A stretch of 64,000 nt of DNA, from NCBI RefSeq assembly GCF_019443505.1, contig NZ_CP080377.1:6138001-6202000 (forward strand), in the 5' to 3' direction. Position numbers and translations under genes: made by a program. Of this stretch, positions 7,297 to 16,549 are shown in pieces. The notes under the pieces were generated by a model. That model ran no database searches. It saw only the letters and a program-made list of their open reading frames with translations, and had not been told where the DNA came from. The first letter of the stretch is position 1; every line of letters starts with the position of its first letter. The stretch is from Janthinobacterium sp. PAMC25594 (GTDB lineage Bacteria; Pseudomonadota; Gammaproteobacteria; Burkholderiales; Burkholderiaceae_D).

Positions 7297-8625
7297 ATGA
7301 ACGATTTTCCCAGCATGAAACGCCTGGCCCTGGCCGCCGCCTGCCTGGCGCTGGCCGCCGGTGCCCACGCGGCAGAGACGACGGCGCCGCTGTCAGCGGC
7401 CGCCAGCGATCCGGCTAGCCTGCAATGGATGGTGGGCGCGCCGCCGCCGGCCGATAAAATCATCCGCTTCGACGACGGCAGCTATTTCAATTTCCCGCAG
7501 CTGCGCTGGAGCGTGTCGCACTTCCGCCAGCTGATGCCGACGGTGGACGTGGCGCGCGGCTTGAAAGCGCCCGTGCCATTGAAACGCGCGCTGCGCAAGG
7601 ATATCGACAGCCTGCGTTTCACGCCACTGGGCGCGACGGAAACGATGACCTGGGAGCAGTCGCTGGGCGCCAACTACACGGACGGCATCGTGGTGCTGCA
7701 CCGGGGCCGCATCGTGTATGAGCGTTACCTTGGCGTGCTGAAGGAAGGCGGCCAGCATGGCGCCATGTCGGTGACGAAGTCGGTCATGGGCACTATCGGC
7801 GCGGCCCTGGTGGCCGAAGGCAAGCTCGATCCTGACAAGAAAGTGGCCGAGTATGTGCCGGAACTGGCCAAGTCGGCGTTTGGCGACGCCACCGTGCGCC
7901 AGGTGCTCGACATGACCACGGGCCTGAAATTCAGCGAAGATTACGCCGACCCGAAAGCGGAAGTGTGGCAGCACGCGGCGGCCGGCAGCCCGCTGCCCAA
8001 GCCGAAGGATTACACGGGGCCGCGCAGCTATTTCGAGTACCTGCAAACGGTGCGGCACGAGGGCCGGCATGGCGAGGCGTTCGGCTACCGCACCGTCAAC
8101 TCCGACGTGCTGGGCTGGATCATCGCGCGTGTCACGGGGCAGAACGTCAACGACTACCTGTCCGAGCATATCTGGCAAAAGCTGGGCGCCGAACAGGATG
8201 CCTACATGACGGTCGATTCGACGGGTACGCCGTTTGCCGGCGGCGGCCTGAATGCGGGCTTGCGCGACCTGGCCCGCTTCGGCGAAATGCTGCGCAACGA
8301 TGGCCGCTACAACGGCCAGCAGATACTGCCCAAGGCGGCCGTCGACGATATCCGCCGCGGCGGCGACAAGCAGCTGTTCGCCAAGGGCGGCTACGATTTG
8401 CTCAAGGGCTGGAGCTACCGCGACATGTGGTGGGTCACGCATAACGATCATGGCGCCTACATGGCGCGCGGCGTGTACGGCCAGCGCATCTATGTCGATC
8501 CGAAGGCGGAAATGGTGATCGTGCGCTTCGCTTCCACGCCGACGGCGGCCAATGCGGCGAACGATCCGACCACCACGCCGGCCTTCGAAGCGCTGGGCAA
8601 GCTGCTGCTGGCCAAGCCGAAGTAA
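7297..8625 (+). CDS. Secreted serine hydrolase of the beta-lactamase (class C/EstB/NylB) fold
   Basis: This 442-aa protein begins with a signal peptide (MNDFPSMKRLALAAACLALA, cleavage near AHA-A). The catalytic S-x-x-K is S158-V-T-K161 (GAMSVTKSVMG). The second signature is Y264-R-T-V-N268 in FGYRTVNSDVLGW, the pattern of 6-aminohexanoate-dimer hydrolases and family VIII esterases rather than true beta-lactamases. It follows the barrel gene by 35 bases with a good ribosome site (AAGGAG), so the two are likely cotranscribed. In context it may hydrolyse an ester or amide in the periplasm; substrate unknown. I chose the ATG at 7297 over an upstream in-frame start because of the ribosome site and signal peptide. 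Confidence 0.87.
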   Translation: MNDFPSMKRLALAAACLALAAGAHAAETTAPLSAAASDPASLQWMVGAPPPADKIIRFDDGSYFNFPQLRWSVSHFRQLMPTVDVARGLKAPVPLKRALRKDIDSLRFTPLGATETMTWEQSLGANYTDGIVVLHRGRIVYERYLGVLKEGGQHGAMSVTKSVMGTIGAALVAEGKLDPDKKVAEYVPELAKSAFGDATVRQVLDMTTGLKFSEDYADPKAEVWQHAAAGSPLPKPKDYTGPRSYFEYLQTVRHEGRHGEAFGYRTVNSDVLGWIIARVTGQNVNDYLSEHIWQKLGAEQDAYMTVDSTGTPFAGGGLNAGLRDLARFGEMLRNDGRYNGQQILPKAAVDDIRRGGDKQLFAKGGYDLLKGWSYRDMWWVTHNDHGAYMARGVYGQRIYVDPKAEMVIVRFASTPTAANAANDPTTTPAFEALGKLLLAKPK

Positions 8626-8632
8626 GCTGCCA

Positions 8633-8650
8633 GGCTGGCCTGTGCCAGCC
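8633..8650 (+). terminator. GC-rich hairpin after the serine hydrolase gene
   Basis: GGCTGGC-CTGT-GCCAGCC forms a perfect 7-bp stem eight bases after the stop codon. There is no T tract, so it is a weak or Rho-assisted terminator, or an mRNA 3' end stabiliser. Confidence 0.4.
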
Positions 8651-8744
8651 GTGCGGCGGAACGGACGCAACTGCAATATACTGTCCTTTCGTCATTACTT
8701 GTTGTATGAGTGATAATTTAGCGCCGCACGCAAGGAGTAGCACC

Positions 8745-10286
8745 GTGAAAACCAGCCAGCCAGATCAACCGCGCCCGCCGCTCTGGCGGCGCCTGCTATG
8801 GCCGGTCGCTCAGCTGGGCTCGGCCTTCAAGCTGACGGGCACGCATCTGCTGCACCACGTGATCGGCGCCAGCCTGATCGCCGCGCTGATGCTGGTGCTG
8901 GAAGGTTTTCACGTGCTCGAATGGCTCGATGCGGCCATGCTGCGCGCCAGCGCGGCGCAGGGGCAGCTGCTGGAGCGGGGCAAGGACCCGGGCGCCGCCT
9001 ACCGGCCCGGCATCATCGAAATCGACCAGCCCGCGTTCGAACAGGTCTTCGACGAACGCGAACCGCTGGAGCGCACGCGCCTGGAACAATTGCTCGCCAG
9101 CGCGGCCGCGCGCGGCAGCAAGGTGCTGGCCATCGACCTGGACCTGGCGCCGGCCGTGTATGAGCAGCACAAGGCGGGCGAGCGGCCGCTGGACCGCCTG
9201 CTCGACCGGCTGGCCGCCGATGGCCGGCAACTGGTGCTGATCCTGCCCGAACAATCGGACCAAAACGCGAACCTGTCGTGGATACGCGCGCGTTGCGCGG
9301 CCGGCATCCACTTCGCCAGCCCGCGGATCCGCGAGCGCATGGGCGCCGTCACGCGCATCGAACTGAAAAGCCCCGTACTGGCGGCCGTGGCCTTCGAGCT
9401 GGCGCATGGCGCCGACGAGCAGGAGCAGCAGCAACCGATGCCGGCCGCCTTGTCCGAGCAAAAGCAAGGGCTGGCGCTGGCCGGACGCGTGTGCCAGCTG
9501 GCGCGGCGCACGGGCAGCGAAAAGGAGCTGGCGCGCTGGGCGTTCGAACCCGTCATCCACGGCGACGCGAAGGATGCGGCCGAGCAGAACGCCGTCACGG
9601 CGCCGTTTCACCCGGCCGCCGTGGCGCCGCAATTTGTGAACCCCACGCGCACGCGCGTCCAACTGATCGATGGCCAGGCCGGCGTGGCGGCGAATGCGCC
9701 ACGCAAGAACGTCGTGTATATCGGCAGCACCTATGACGTGCGCGACCGCTATACGACGGCAGAAGGCGAACAGGCGGGCCTGCACCTGCACGCGGCCGCC
9801 CACACCTCGCTGGGCATCGGCACGGCCGACGTCAACAAATATGCGGTGTTCGTGGCCGATATCGTCATCGGCGTGCTGCTGGGCTGCCTGTTCGGCGGCT
9901 TGTGGACGCTGTATGGCCGCGCCGAACTGGCCATCGACAAGCGCATGGAAGACCACGATTTCAGCCGCTTGCACCGCGTGGGTACTTTGTTTGAATTCTA
10001 TGGCATCCGCCTGATGCTGGTGCTGGTGTGGGCTTCGCCCTTCGTCATCGGCGCGCTGGCCATCTACCTGGCGCGCGGCTTGCTCGAGCAGGGCTGGTGG
10101 GTCAATCCCGGCCCCCTGATCGCCGGCATGTTCCTGCACGCGATGTCGCTGCGCGACGAAGCCCACCATCCGCACGAAGAAGTGCCGGGCCTGTCCGTCT
10201 GGGCCCAGCTGCGCCGCACGCATCCCGGCATCGTGCTGGTGCAGGCGCCGCTGGCGGTGGTGCTGTTGATCATTGCCGTGATCTAG
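8745..10286 (+). CDS. CHASE2-domain membrane protein
   Basis: This 513-aa protein has one N-terminal membrane segment (about residues 30-55, HVIGASLIAALMLVLEG). A large extracytoplasmic CHASE2-type sensor domain follows, including IIEIDQPAFEQVF, GSKVLAIDLDLAP and the late KNVVYIGSTYD strand. Three or four membrane segments lie near the C terminus. CHASE2 normally precedes a cyclase, kinase or phosphodiesterase; here no output domain follows, so it may be a stand-alone sensor or work with a partner. I chose the GTG at 8745 because AAGGAG lies nine bases before it; an ATG at 8706 in frame has no ribosome site. Confidence 0.8.
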   Translation: MKTSQPDQPRPPLWRRLLWPVAQLGSAFKLTGTHLLHHVIGASLIAALMLVLEGFHVLEWLDAAMLRASAAQGQLLERGKDPGAAYRPGIIEIDQPAFEQVFDEREPLERTRLEQLLASAAARGSKVLAIDLDLAPAVYEQHKAGERPLDRLLDRLAADGRQLVLILPEQSDQNANLSWIRARCAAGIHFASPRIRERMGAVTRIELKSPVLAAVAFELAHGADEQEQQQPMPAALSEQKQGLALAGRVCQLARRTGSEKELARWAFEPVIHGDAKDAAEQNAVTAPFHPAAVAPQFVNPTRTRVQLIDGQAGVAANAPRKNVVYIGSTYDVRDRYTTAEGEQAGLHLHAAAHTSLGIGTADVNKYAVFVADIVIGVLLGCLFGGLWTLYGRAELAIDKRMEDHDFSRLHRVGTLFEFYGIRLMLVLVWASPFVIGALAIYLARGLLEQGWWVNPGPLIAGMFLHAMSLRDEAHHPHEEVPGLSVWAQLRRTHPGIVLVQAPLAVVLLIIAVI

Positions 10287-10365
10287 CGCAAGGCGGCGTG
10301 CCGCAATGGCCTGGGTATGGCTGGCCGATAGTTTGCCGCGGTATTGCGGCGCGCGCAGCGAAGGG

Positions 10366-10447
10366 TAGGTCGGATCAGGCCACAGGCCGTCATCCGACAA
10401 CATTGTTGGCGATGCCTGGCGGATTACGCTACGCTAATCCGACCTGC
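10366..10447. repeat. Palindromic GTAGGTCGGAT repeats, second locus
   Basis: The segment GTAGGTCGGATCAGGCC pairs with GGCCGTCATCCGACA. A second unit has GCGGATTACG facing CGCTAATCCGACC. It lies between the convergent CHASE2 and Hsp70 genes and is the same family as the copies near 2350 and 39900. Confidence 0.75.
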
Positions 10448-10460
10448 GTGACCCATGGTT

Positions 10461-13223
10461 TCAGCCGATCAGCTTCAACCCCGGCGGCAGCGCCTCGCCC
10501 AGCATGCGGCGGGTAACAGCTTCGTCCAGTTGCGTCACTTCGCTGACCATCGTTTGCCACAGGGGCGGGGCGCCCACGGCTTTCAGGCGGGCGAGCACAG
10601 TGGCGCGCAAGTCGTCGGCGATGTCGCGCGAGCGGTCGCCCGTCATGCGCGCCAGGTGCGCGGCGGCAAACGCCGCCGGTTCAACTTTTTTCCAGTCCAG
10701 CGCCAGCAGCATCGTGAGCCATTCGGCCACGGTGGCGCTGTCGACCACTTCGTGCGCGCTGCCGTGGAAGGGCTGGCGCGCGCCGACCCTGGCCAGCGCC
10801 CACAGGGTGTTCGTGTCCGCCGCTTCGCTATCCGCCTTCTGCAGACGCTTGATCAGCCAGGCGCCCACTTCCGCCTTGTAGGCGCCGGGGATGCGCTCGA
10901 GCGAGGCGCCCAGGCGCAGCATGTCGTCGTCGCTGCCGTTCACCAGGGTGACGGGGCGGCCGCCGCGCTGGACCGCATCGGCTTGCAGGTTGAAGGCGAA
11001 GTCGTCGAGCAGGCGCAGTTGCTGCTGCGTGCTCAAGCCGCCGGCCACGCGGCGCCACAGGGTCCACCATTCGGCGCACACCTGGTTGTCCTTGTGATGC
11101 TGGATGCCCGTGTCGAACAGTGCCCACAGCTGTTCGATGCGCCACGGATCGAGCGCATCGCCATAGCCGGGCCGCAAACAGTAGCCGGCCAGGTTCAGCC
11201 AGACACGTTCATGTTCGGCGGAGCGGCGCCGGCCACGCGCGCGTTGTAGCAAGGCGTCGAACAGCTGGCGCAGCAGCGGCGTCTCCCAGCTTTCGCGCCC
11301 GCCCAGTCCCCGTTCCAGGTGCTGGCGCAGCTGGCGTACTTCCTTGGTTTCGACCTTTTGCGCCTTGCCGCCGAAGATGCGCTCGATTTTTTCGACCGCT
11401 TCCTTCACGCGCGGTGAGACGGTGGACGTTTCGGCGTGCATTTCTTCTTCGCCCCGTAACTGGAATTCCAGCAGCCAGCGCTGGCCGGCATCGGCTTCGG
11501 CCACGCAGTGTACTTCCAGCGTGCCGACTTCCGTCATGACTGTCGCCAGCTGCACGGTGATTTCGCGTTTGTCGCCGGCATCCTGTTTATCATGCAGCAC
11601 GCTGGCCAGCGGCGGCAGGCGCAGATACTCGCCCGCGTCCAGGTCGACGATCTCGCCCAGCCTGGGCGGCGCTCCCGCCTCAAAGAGGGAAGTGGCCAGG
11701 TGGAAGCGCACGGGTCGGCCCAGGCGCAGCGCGAACAGGCGCTGCGTCAGGCGGATTTCTTCGCCGCTGGCGCTGCCACGGGGCAGGATGCAGATGGCGC
11801 GGTTGTCCTTGCCCGCCTCGCCCAGCACGAGAAAATAGCTGCGCGGCGAGCCGCCGCCGATGCGCGGCGCCTGGCCACGCCGCGCCAGCGCGTAGGCGAC
11901 GGCGCCACGGGCCACGGCCACGTCGGGATTGTCGTTATGCAGGATGGTGAGGGGCTGACCCCTCCAGTGTTCCAGGGTGGCGGCCAGGCGGCGTGCCAGC
12001 GCATCGGCGCGGAACACGCCGCCATTCAGCAGCAGCGTATCTGGCAGCTCGCCGTGGTGCTGCTGCAGGAAACTGGCCAGGTGGCGCGTGATGGCCGCGT
12101 CCTGCGCATACGGCAGGCCGAATTCGACGATGCCGGCGCGGCCCTTTTTCGCAGTATCGTTTTGCTCAACTTTCGGGAAGAAGCCGTCGACCACCAAGGC
12201 CGCCACTTCCTCGCGCGTGACGTCGGCGGAACGGCTGGCGCCTATCAGGCGAGATCCCGCGCCCAGTAAAGTCACGGTGACGCTCTCGGGCGCGTCGCTG
12301 GAGAGCAGCAATTCCTTGGCGGCGCGGCAGCGCTCCATCAGCTGCGACAAGCGCGCGGCGGACAGCTTCATGCCGCCCACGACGCCTGCGGCCATGCGCG
12401 TTTCCACCAGGTGGGCCAGCGCCAGGTCCATATTGTCGCCGCCGAGGATCAGGTGATTGCCCACGCTGCTGCGCGTGAGCTGCGGTGCGCCATCGTCGTC
12501 GAAGGCGACGTCGATCAGGCTGAAATCGGTGGTGCCGCCGCCCACGTCGCACACTAAAATGCGGCGCGTGTCGGCCAGGTCTGCGCGCAAGGTGGCGCGC
12601 CGCCGGTGCAGGTAATCATAAAAGGCCGCCTGCGGCTCTTCCACCAGGCGCAAGGTGGGCAAGCCCGCCAGGCGCGCCGCCTCCAGCGTGAGTGCGCGCG
12701 CACCCTCGTCGAACGAGGCGGGGATGGTCAGCACCAGTTCCTGCTCTTCGAGCGGAGCCTGCGGGAAGCGGTGATTCCACGCGGCGCGCACGTAGGCGAG
12801 GTAGCTGGCGCTGGCCGCCACGGGCGACACCTTGGCCACGTCGGCATCGGCGCCCCACGGCAAAATCGGCGCCTGGCGGTCCACGTTCGCGTGCGACAGC
12901 CAGCTCTTCGCGCTGGAAACGAGCCGGCCTGGCACTTGCGCGCCGAGCTGGCGCGCCAGGGTGCCCAGCACGGCATGCTCAACGTCCTGCTGCGGCCACG
13001 GCAGCAGCAAGTCGCCCGCCGCCAGCTCGCCGGCGGCGGGGTGGTAGCGCAAGGAGGGCAGCAGGGGGCGTGCGCCCACTTCGCCGGGAGCGACCAGCTG
13101 CTCGATGGCGAACAGGTTTATTCCTGCCTGCGCATCGCCAGCCGCCGCATACGCCACCACCGTGTTGGTGGTGCCCAGGTCGATGCCGACCAGGAAGGCC
13201 GGCTTGCCCACAGCGCTGCCCAT
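10461..13223 (-). CDS. Hsp70-family protein with DUF3731-type C-terminal region
   Basis: This 920-aa protein has an actin-like Hsp70 ATPase domain (about residues 1-400): phosphate-1 loop GIDLGTTNTVVAY, phosphate-2 CDVGGGTTDFSLI, and the helix region LTIPASFDEGARALTLEAAR. The canonical substrate-binding domain and lid of DnaK are not recognisable. A beta-rich segment (about 430-570) is followed by a helical 350-residue region of the type associated with DUF3731. It lies five bases downstream of a second Hsp70 gene, which is itself coupled to a DUF2760 gene, so the three form an operon. No J-protein or nucleotide exchange factor is encoded nearby. Client and role are unknown. Confidence 0.87.
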   Translation of the reverse strand: MGSAVGKPAFLVGIDLGTTNTVVAYAAAGDAQAGINLFAIEQLVAPGEVGARPLLPSLRYHPAAGELAAGDLLLPWPQQDVEHAVLGTLARQLGAQVPGRLVSSAKSWLSHANVDRQAPILPWGADADVAKVSPVAASASYLAYVRAAWNHRFPQAPLEEQELVLTIPASFDEGARALTLEAARLAGLPTLRLVEEPQAAFYDYLHRRRATLRADLADTRRILVCDVGGGTTDFSLIDVAFDDDGAPQLTRSSVGNHLILGGDNMDLALAHLVETRMAAGVVGGMKLSAARLSQLMERCRAAKELLLSSDAPESVTVTLLGAGSRLIGASRSADVTREEVAALVVDGFFPKVEQNDTAKKGRAGIVEFGLPYAQDAAITRHLASFLQQHHGELPDTLLLNGGVFRADALARRLAATLEHWRGQPLTILHNDNPDVAVARGAVAYALARRGQAPRIGGGSPRSYFLVLGEAGKDNRAICILPRGSASGEEIRLTQRLFALRLGRPVRFHLATSLFEAGAPPRLGEIVDLDAGEYLRLPPLASVLHDKQDAGDKREITVQLATVMTEVGTLEVHCVAEADAGQRWLLEFQLRGEEEMHAETSTVSPRVKEAVEKIERIFGGKAQKVETKEVRQLRQHLERGLGGRESWETPLLRQLFDALLQRARGRRRSAEHERVWLNLAGYCLRPGYGDALDPWRIEQLWALFDTGIQHHKDNQVCAEWWTLWRRVAGGLSTQQQLRLLDDFAFNLQADAVQRGGRPVTLVNGSDDDMLRLGASLERIPGAYKAEVGAWLIKRLQKADSEAADTNTLWALARVGARQPFHGSAHEVVDSATVAEWLTMLLALDWKKVEPAAFAAAHLARMTGDRSRDIADDLRATVLARLKAVGAPPLWQTMVSEVTQLDEAVTRRMLGEALPPGLKLIG

Positions 13224-13228
13224 GGCGC

Positions 13229-15097
13229 TTATTGCGGCGTGCCGCGCACGTCGAATTCCACCTTCCAGCGCTCGGCGCCGTCAGGGGAAACGGCCAGCAG
13301 TTCCAGCGTGCCCGCTTCCGTCACGCGCGCGTGCAATTTGACTTGCACGACGTCGCCGGCCGAGCGGCCTTCGGCGGACAGGGTCGCCTGGATTTCGCTC
13401 AGCTCCTGCAATTCATCGGGTCCCCAGAAGTCGAGCAAATCGCCGATCTGGTCGTTGCGGCGCGTGGACGAGGCGAAGAAGCGGAAGTGCACGGGTTCGC
13501 CCACCACGAGGCCGAATTGTTGGCCCGGCAGTTCCAGTTCGCTGCCTTCTTCCATGCCGAACGGCGCCACGCACAGGGCCTGGATCGGCGGTTCCATGCC
13601 GGGGATGGCGGGCATGGCCGATTCGATGGCGACATAAAAGGAACTGGCCGTGCCGCCGCGGATGCGCACGCCATGGCCGCGCCGCACGTAGCTGTAGTAG
13701 GCCGCGCCGCGCGCCACGGCCAGGTCCAGGTCGGCCCCGGCCAGCATGCGCGCCGGTTCCGCGCCTTCCAGGTACAGCCAGTCGTTGACGGTCGCCATGA
13801 TGCGCTGCACCAGCAGGTCGGACTTGAAGACGCCGCCGTTGAACAGTACGGCCGTCGGGTGCAAAAAGCTGGCGCCTTCGGCCTGGCGGCCCGCAAAACC
13901 TTCCAGTTCGCTGGTCGCCGCCACTTGCCGGCCCAAAAACGCCGCCAGGTGGCGCGTGATGGCCGCGTCCTGCGCATACGGCAAGCCCAGTTGCGTCAGG
14001 CCGGCGCGCGTGCGCACGGCAGGGCGGCTCGACGCTTCCACCTGCGGGAAGAAACCGTCGAGAATGAAGGTGGACACTTCCGCGCGCGTCAGTTCCGTGC
14101 GGATGGAGCCGCCGATCAGTTTCGAGCCGCGGCTCGGCACGACGATCGGTACCACATCGAGGCCGCTGTCGGCCAGCAGGCTTTCCTTGGCGCTGCGGCA
14201 GCCGTAAGTGAGCGCGCGCATTTGCCAGGCGTCCAGCTGGGTGCCGTTGGCGGCCAGCTTGCGCGCCACCAGGTGGGCCAGCGCCAGGTCCATATTGTCG
14301 CCGCCGAGCAGGATGTGCTCGCCGACTGCCACGCGGTGCGGTTCCAGCACGCCGTCGCGTTCCAGCACGGCGATCAGCGAAAAGTCGCTGGTGCCGCCGC
14401 CCACGTCGACGACTAACATGATGTCGCCCGGCTTGACTTCCTTGCGCCAGCGTCCTTCGCTGGTCTGGATCCAGCTGTACAGGGCCGCCTGCGGCTCTTC
14501 CAGCAGGGTCAATGAAGTGTAGCCGGCCGCCTGCGCCGCTTCCATCGTCAGCTCGCGCGCGGCCGGGTCGAACGAGGCGGGAATCGTCACCGTGATTTCC
14601 TGCTCGGCGAACGGCGCTTGCGGGTGGGCGTTGTCCCAGGCCTGGCGCAAGTGCGTCAGGTAGCGCGTGGCGGCCGTGATCGGCGAGATGCGCGGCACTT
14701 CGGCCGGCGCGTCGTTCGGCAAAATCGCCGCGCGGCGGTCCACGCCCGGGTGGCACAGCCAGCTTTTTGCGCTCGATACCAGACGAATCGGCGTGGTGGC
14801 GCCGCGGCTGCGGGCCATTTCGCCGACGACGAACGGTGCTTCCGCTTCCTCGGTGACCCAGGGCAGGGCCAGGTCGCCCGCCGCCACTTCATCGGCGTGC
14901 GGCAGGTAGACGAAGGACGGCAGCAGTGCAAGATCTTCGACGGTGCCCGGCGCCGACAGCTGTGGCACTTTCAGCACGCCGTGGCTGGATTGCTCGCCGT
15001 CGCTCTCGACCAGGTTCACATACGACAGGGCGCTGTGGGTGGTGCCCAGGTCGATGCCGATGGCGTAGCGCGGGCTGTTGTTCGTTGTATCGTTCAC
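13229..15097 (-). CDS. Hsp70-family protein (HscC-like)
   Basis: This 622-aa protein has the three Hsp70 nucleotide-site motifs: IGIDLGTTHSALSYV at the N terminus, LVVDVGGGTSDFSLI near residue 225, and a C-terminal adenosine-type LFNGGVFKSD. The ATPase domain resembles the downstream paralogue in several idiosyncratic stretches (LVSSAKSWL, GLPYAQDAAITRHLA), so the two arose by old duplication. The substrate-binding part is short (about residues 480-620) and ends without a helical lid. Its start overlaps the stop of the upstream DUF2760 gene by four bases (ATGA). Confidence 0.87.
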   Translation of the reverse strand: MNDTTNNSPRYAIGIDLGTTHSALSYVNLVESDGEQSSHGVLKVPQLSAPGTVEDLALLPSFVYLPHADEVAAGDLALPWVTEEAEAPFVVGEMARSRGATTPIRLVSSAKSWLCHPGVDRRAAILPNDAPAEVPRISPITAATRYLTHLRQAWDNAHPQAPFAEQEITVTIPASFDPAARELTMEAAQAAGYTSLTLLEEPQAALYSWIQTSEGRWRKEVKPGDIMLVVDVGGGTSDFSLIAVLERDGVLEPHRVAVGEHILLGGDNMDLALAHLVARKLAANGTQLDAWQMRALTYGCRSAKESLLADSGLDVVPIVVPSRGSKLIGGSIRTELTRAEVSTFILDGFFPQVEASSRPAVRTRAGLTQLGLPYAQDAAITRHLAAFLGRQVAATSELEGFAGRQAEGASFLHPTAVLFNGGVFKSDLLVQRIMATVNDWLYLEGAEPARMLAGADLDLAVARGAAYYSYVRRGHGVRIRGGTASSFYVAIESAMPAIPGMEPPIQALCVAPFGMEEGSELELPGQQFGLVVGEPVHFRFFASSTRRNDQIGDLLDFWGPDELQELSEIQATLSAEGRSAGDVVQVKLHARVTEAGTLELLAVSPDGAERWKVEFDVRGTPQ

Positions 15098-15669
15098 AGT
15101 TCCACCTCGGCCGGGGCCAGGATGGCGGCGTCGTGCTGCCCGCTCAGTTTCGGCAGGCGCACGCTCGAAGCGCGCCAGCCGCGATGGCTCAGGGTGCCCG
15201 TGAATGGCGCCGAACCGACGACGTTGCCCGTCAGGCGTACCTGGGCGCTGTCAAAACCTTCTTGCAGGACGATGCGGCTGCCCTCGGCTTCCTGGCGCAC
15301 GGCTTCGATGGTGAAGTATTCGCGCATGACCTTGGCGCAGCCTTCATGCACGACGCGGGCGGCCGCGCCGATGTCGGCATCGGCATGGCTGCCCAGGTTT
15401 TCCTGGGTAAAATCGATCAATCGCGCTTCGCGCTGCAGCAGCGCCAGCAGTTGCAGCGCGGCGTCCGGCGTCGCTTCTTTTAATATGACAGGAGCGGCTG
15501 CCGGCACCGGCACGGGGGCTGGCGCCACGGGGGCGACGGGTGCAGCCTCGGGCAAGGACAGCTTTTCCACGCGGGCCGCATAGGCGGCGTCCGACAGGGT
15601 GCTGAAGAAGGCGCCGAAAGCCAGCGGGACTCGGCGCCAGAACGATGGGTGGGACGATGGTGTGCTCAT
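15094..15669 (-). CDS. DUF2760 protein, first gene of the Hsp70 operon
   Basis: This 191-aa protein begins MSTPSSHPSFWRRVPLAFGA, followed by an Ala/Pro-rich linker (about residues 45-65) and a conserved C-terminal DUF2760-type domain (from ATPDAALQLLALLQREARLI to the end). Tandem beta elements near TLSHRGWRASSVRLPKL close the domain. DUF2760 genes are typically found next to these Hsp70 paralogues, so it may be a co-chaperone or scaffold; that is inference. A longer frame reaches back to 15843, but its extra residues are low-complexity GC-rich sequence, so I take the ATG at 15669. Confidence 0.75.
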   Translation of the reverse strand: MSTPSSHPSFWRRVPLAFGAFFSTLSDAAYAARVEKLSLPEAAPVAPVAPAPVPVPAAAPVILKEATPDAALQLLALLQREARLIDFTQENLGSHADADIGAAARVVHEGCAKVMREYFTIEAVRQEAEGSRIVLQEGFDSAQVRLTGNVVGSAPFTGTLSHRGWRASSVRLPKLSGQHDAAILAPAEVEL

Positions 15670-15933
15670 AGGAACTCGTTTCTCTGATCTGTAGGGTGGC
15701 GTCGGCGGCGCGCCGGGTGGCGGGGCCGCTTCGCAGGGTAGTGCATGTGCCGGGCCGACAGGGCCGGCTGCGTTTGCCCGCATGATACCAGCTACCGGGC
15801 CGCCGCCAAAGCCGCCGGCCCCGGCGCAGCCAGCCTGACGCATGGATTTTCTTTGTTTCTGCGCAAGGAAACGCTCGATTTCGGCCGGCGTCGACTAGAA
15901 TCGCGCATTATCTTTTCGCATGCCCTTGATGCC

Positions 15934-16533
15934 ATGTCCACCGACTTTTCCATATATCTGGCCAGCAGCACGTATATCGACAGCGAGCATCCGGCCGTGC
16001 GTGCCAAAGCCGCCGCACTGGCTGCCGGCGCGGTGGGCGACGCCGCCATCGCGGCCCGCTGCTTTGCCTTCGTGCGCGACGAGATCGCCCACAGCTGGGA
16101 TTACCAGCGCAATCCTGTCACCTGCCGCGCTTCCGATGTCTTGCAGCATGGCACCGGATACTGTTATGCAAAGAGCCATCTGCTGGCCGCGCTGCTGCGC
16201 GCCAACGGCATTCCTGCCGGCCTGTGCTACCAGCGCCTGGCCGTGGGCGAAGTGGGGCCGCCGTTCTGCCTGCACGGCTTGAACGCCGTGTATCTGCAAG
16301 CGTTTGGCTGGTACCGCATCGATGCGCGCGGCAACAAGCCTGGCGTCGTGGCTGCCTTCACGCCGCCGCAGGAACAGCTGGCCTTTCCCGTGCTGGCGCC
16401 CGACGAGCGCGATTTGCCGGAAATCTGGGCGGAGCCGCTGCCGCAGGTGGTGGCCGCGCTGACGCAATATGCCACGGTGCAGGACGTGGCCGCGCATTTG
16501 CCCGATGTTGAGATGTTGCCGGTTCAAAAATAA
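15934..16533 (+). CDS. Transglutaminase-like cysteine protease-fold protein
   Basis: This 199-aa cytoplasmic protein has the transglutaminase-core triad pattern: Cys in GTGYCYAKSHLLAALLRANG, His in FCLHGLNAVYL, and Asp in YRIDARGNKPG. Such proteins act as cysteine peptidases or amidases in bacteria; the substrate is unknown. It starts at ATG 15934. It is divergent from the DUF2760/Hsp70 operon and 16 bases upstream of a lipoprotein gene in the same direction. Confidence 0.83.
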   Translation: MSTDFSIYLASSTYIDSEHPAVRAKAAALAAGAVGDAAIAARCFAFVRDEIAHSWDYQRNPVTCRASDVLQHGTGYCYAKSHLLAALLRANGIPAGLCYQRLAVGEVGPPFCLHGLNAVYLQAFGWYRIDARGNKPGVVAAFTPPQEQLAFPVLAPDERDLPEIWAEPLPQVVAALTQYATVQDVAAHLPDVEMLPVQK

Positions 16534-16549
16534 TTCAAAGAAAGAAATC

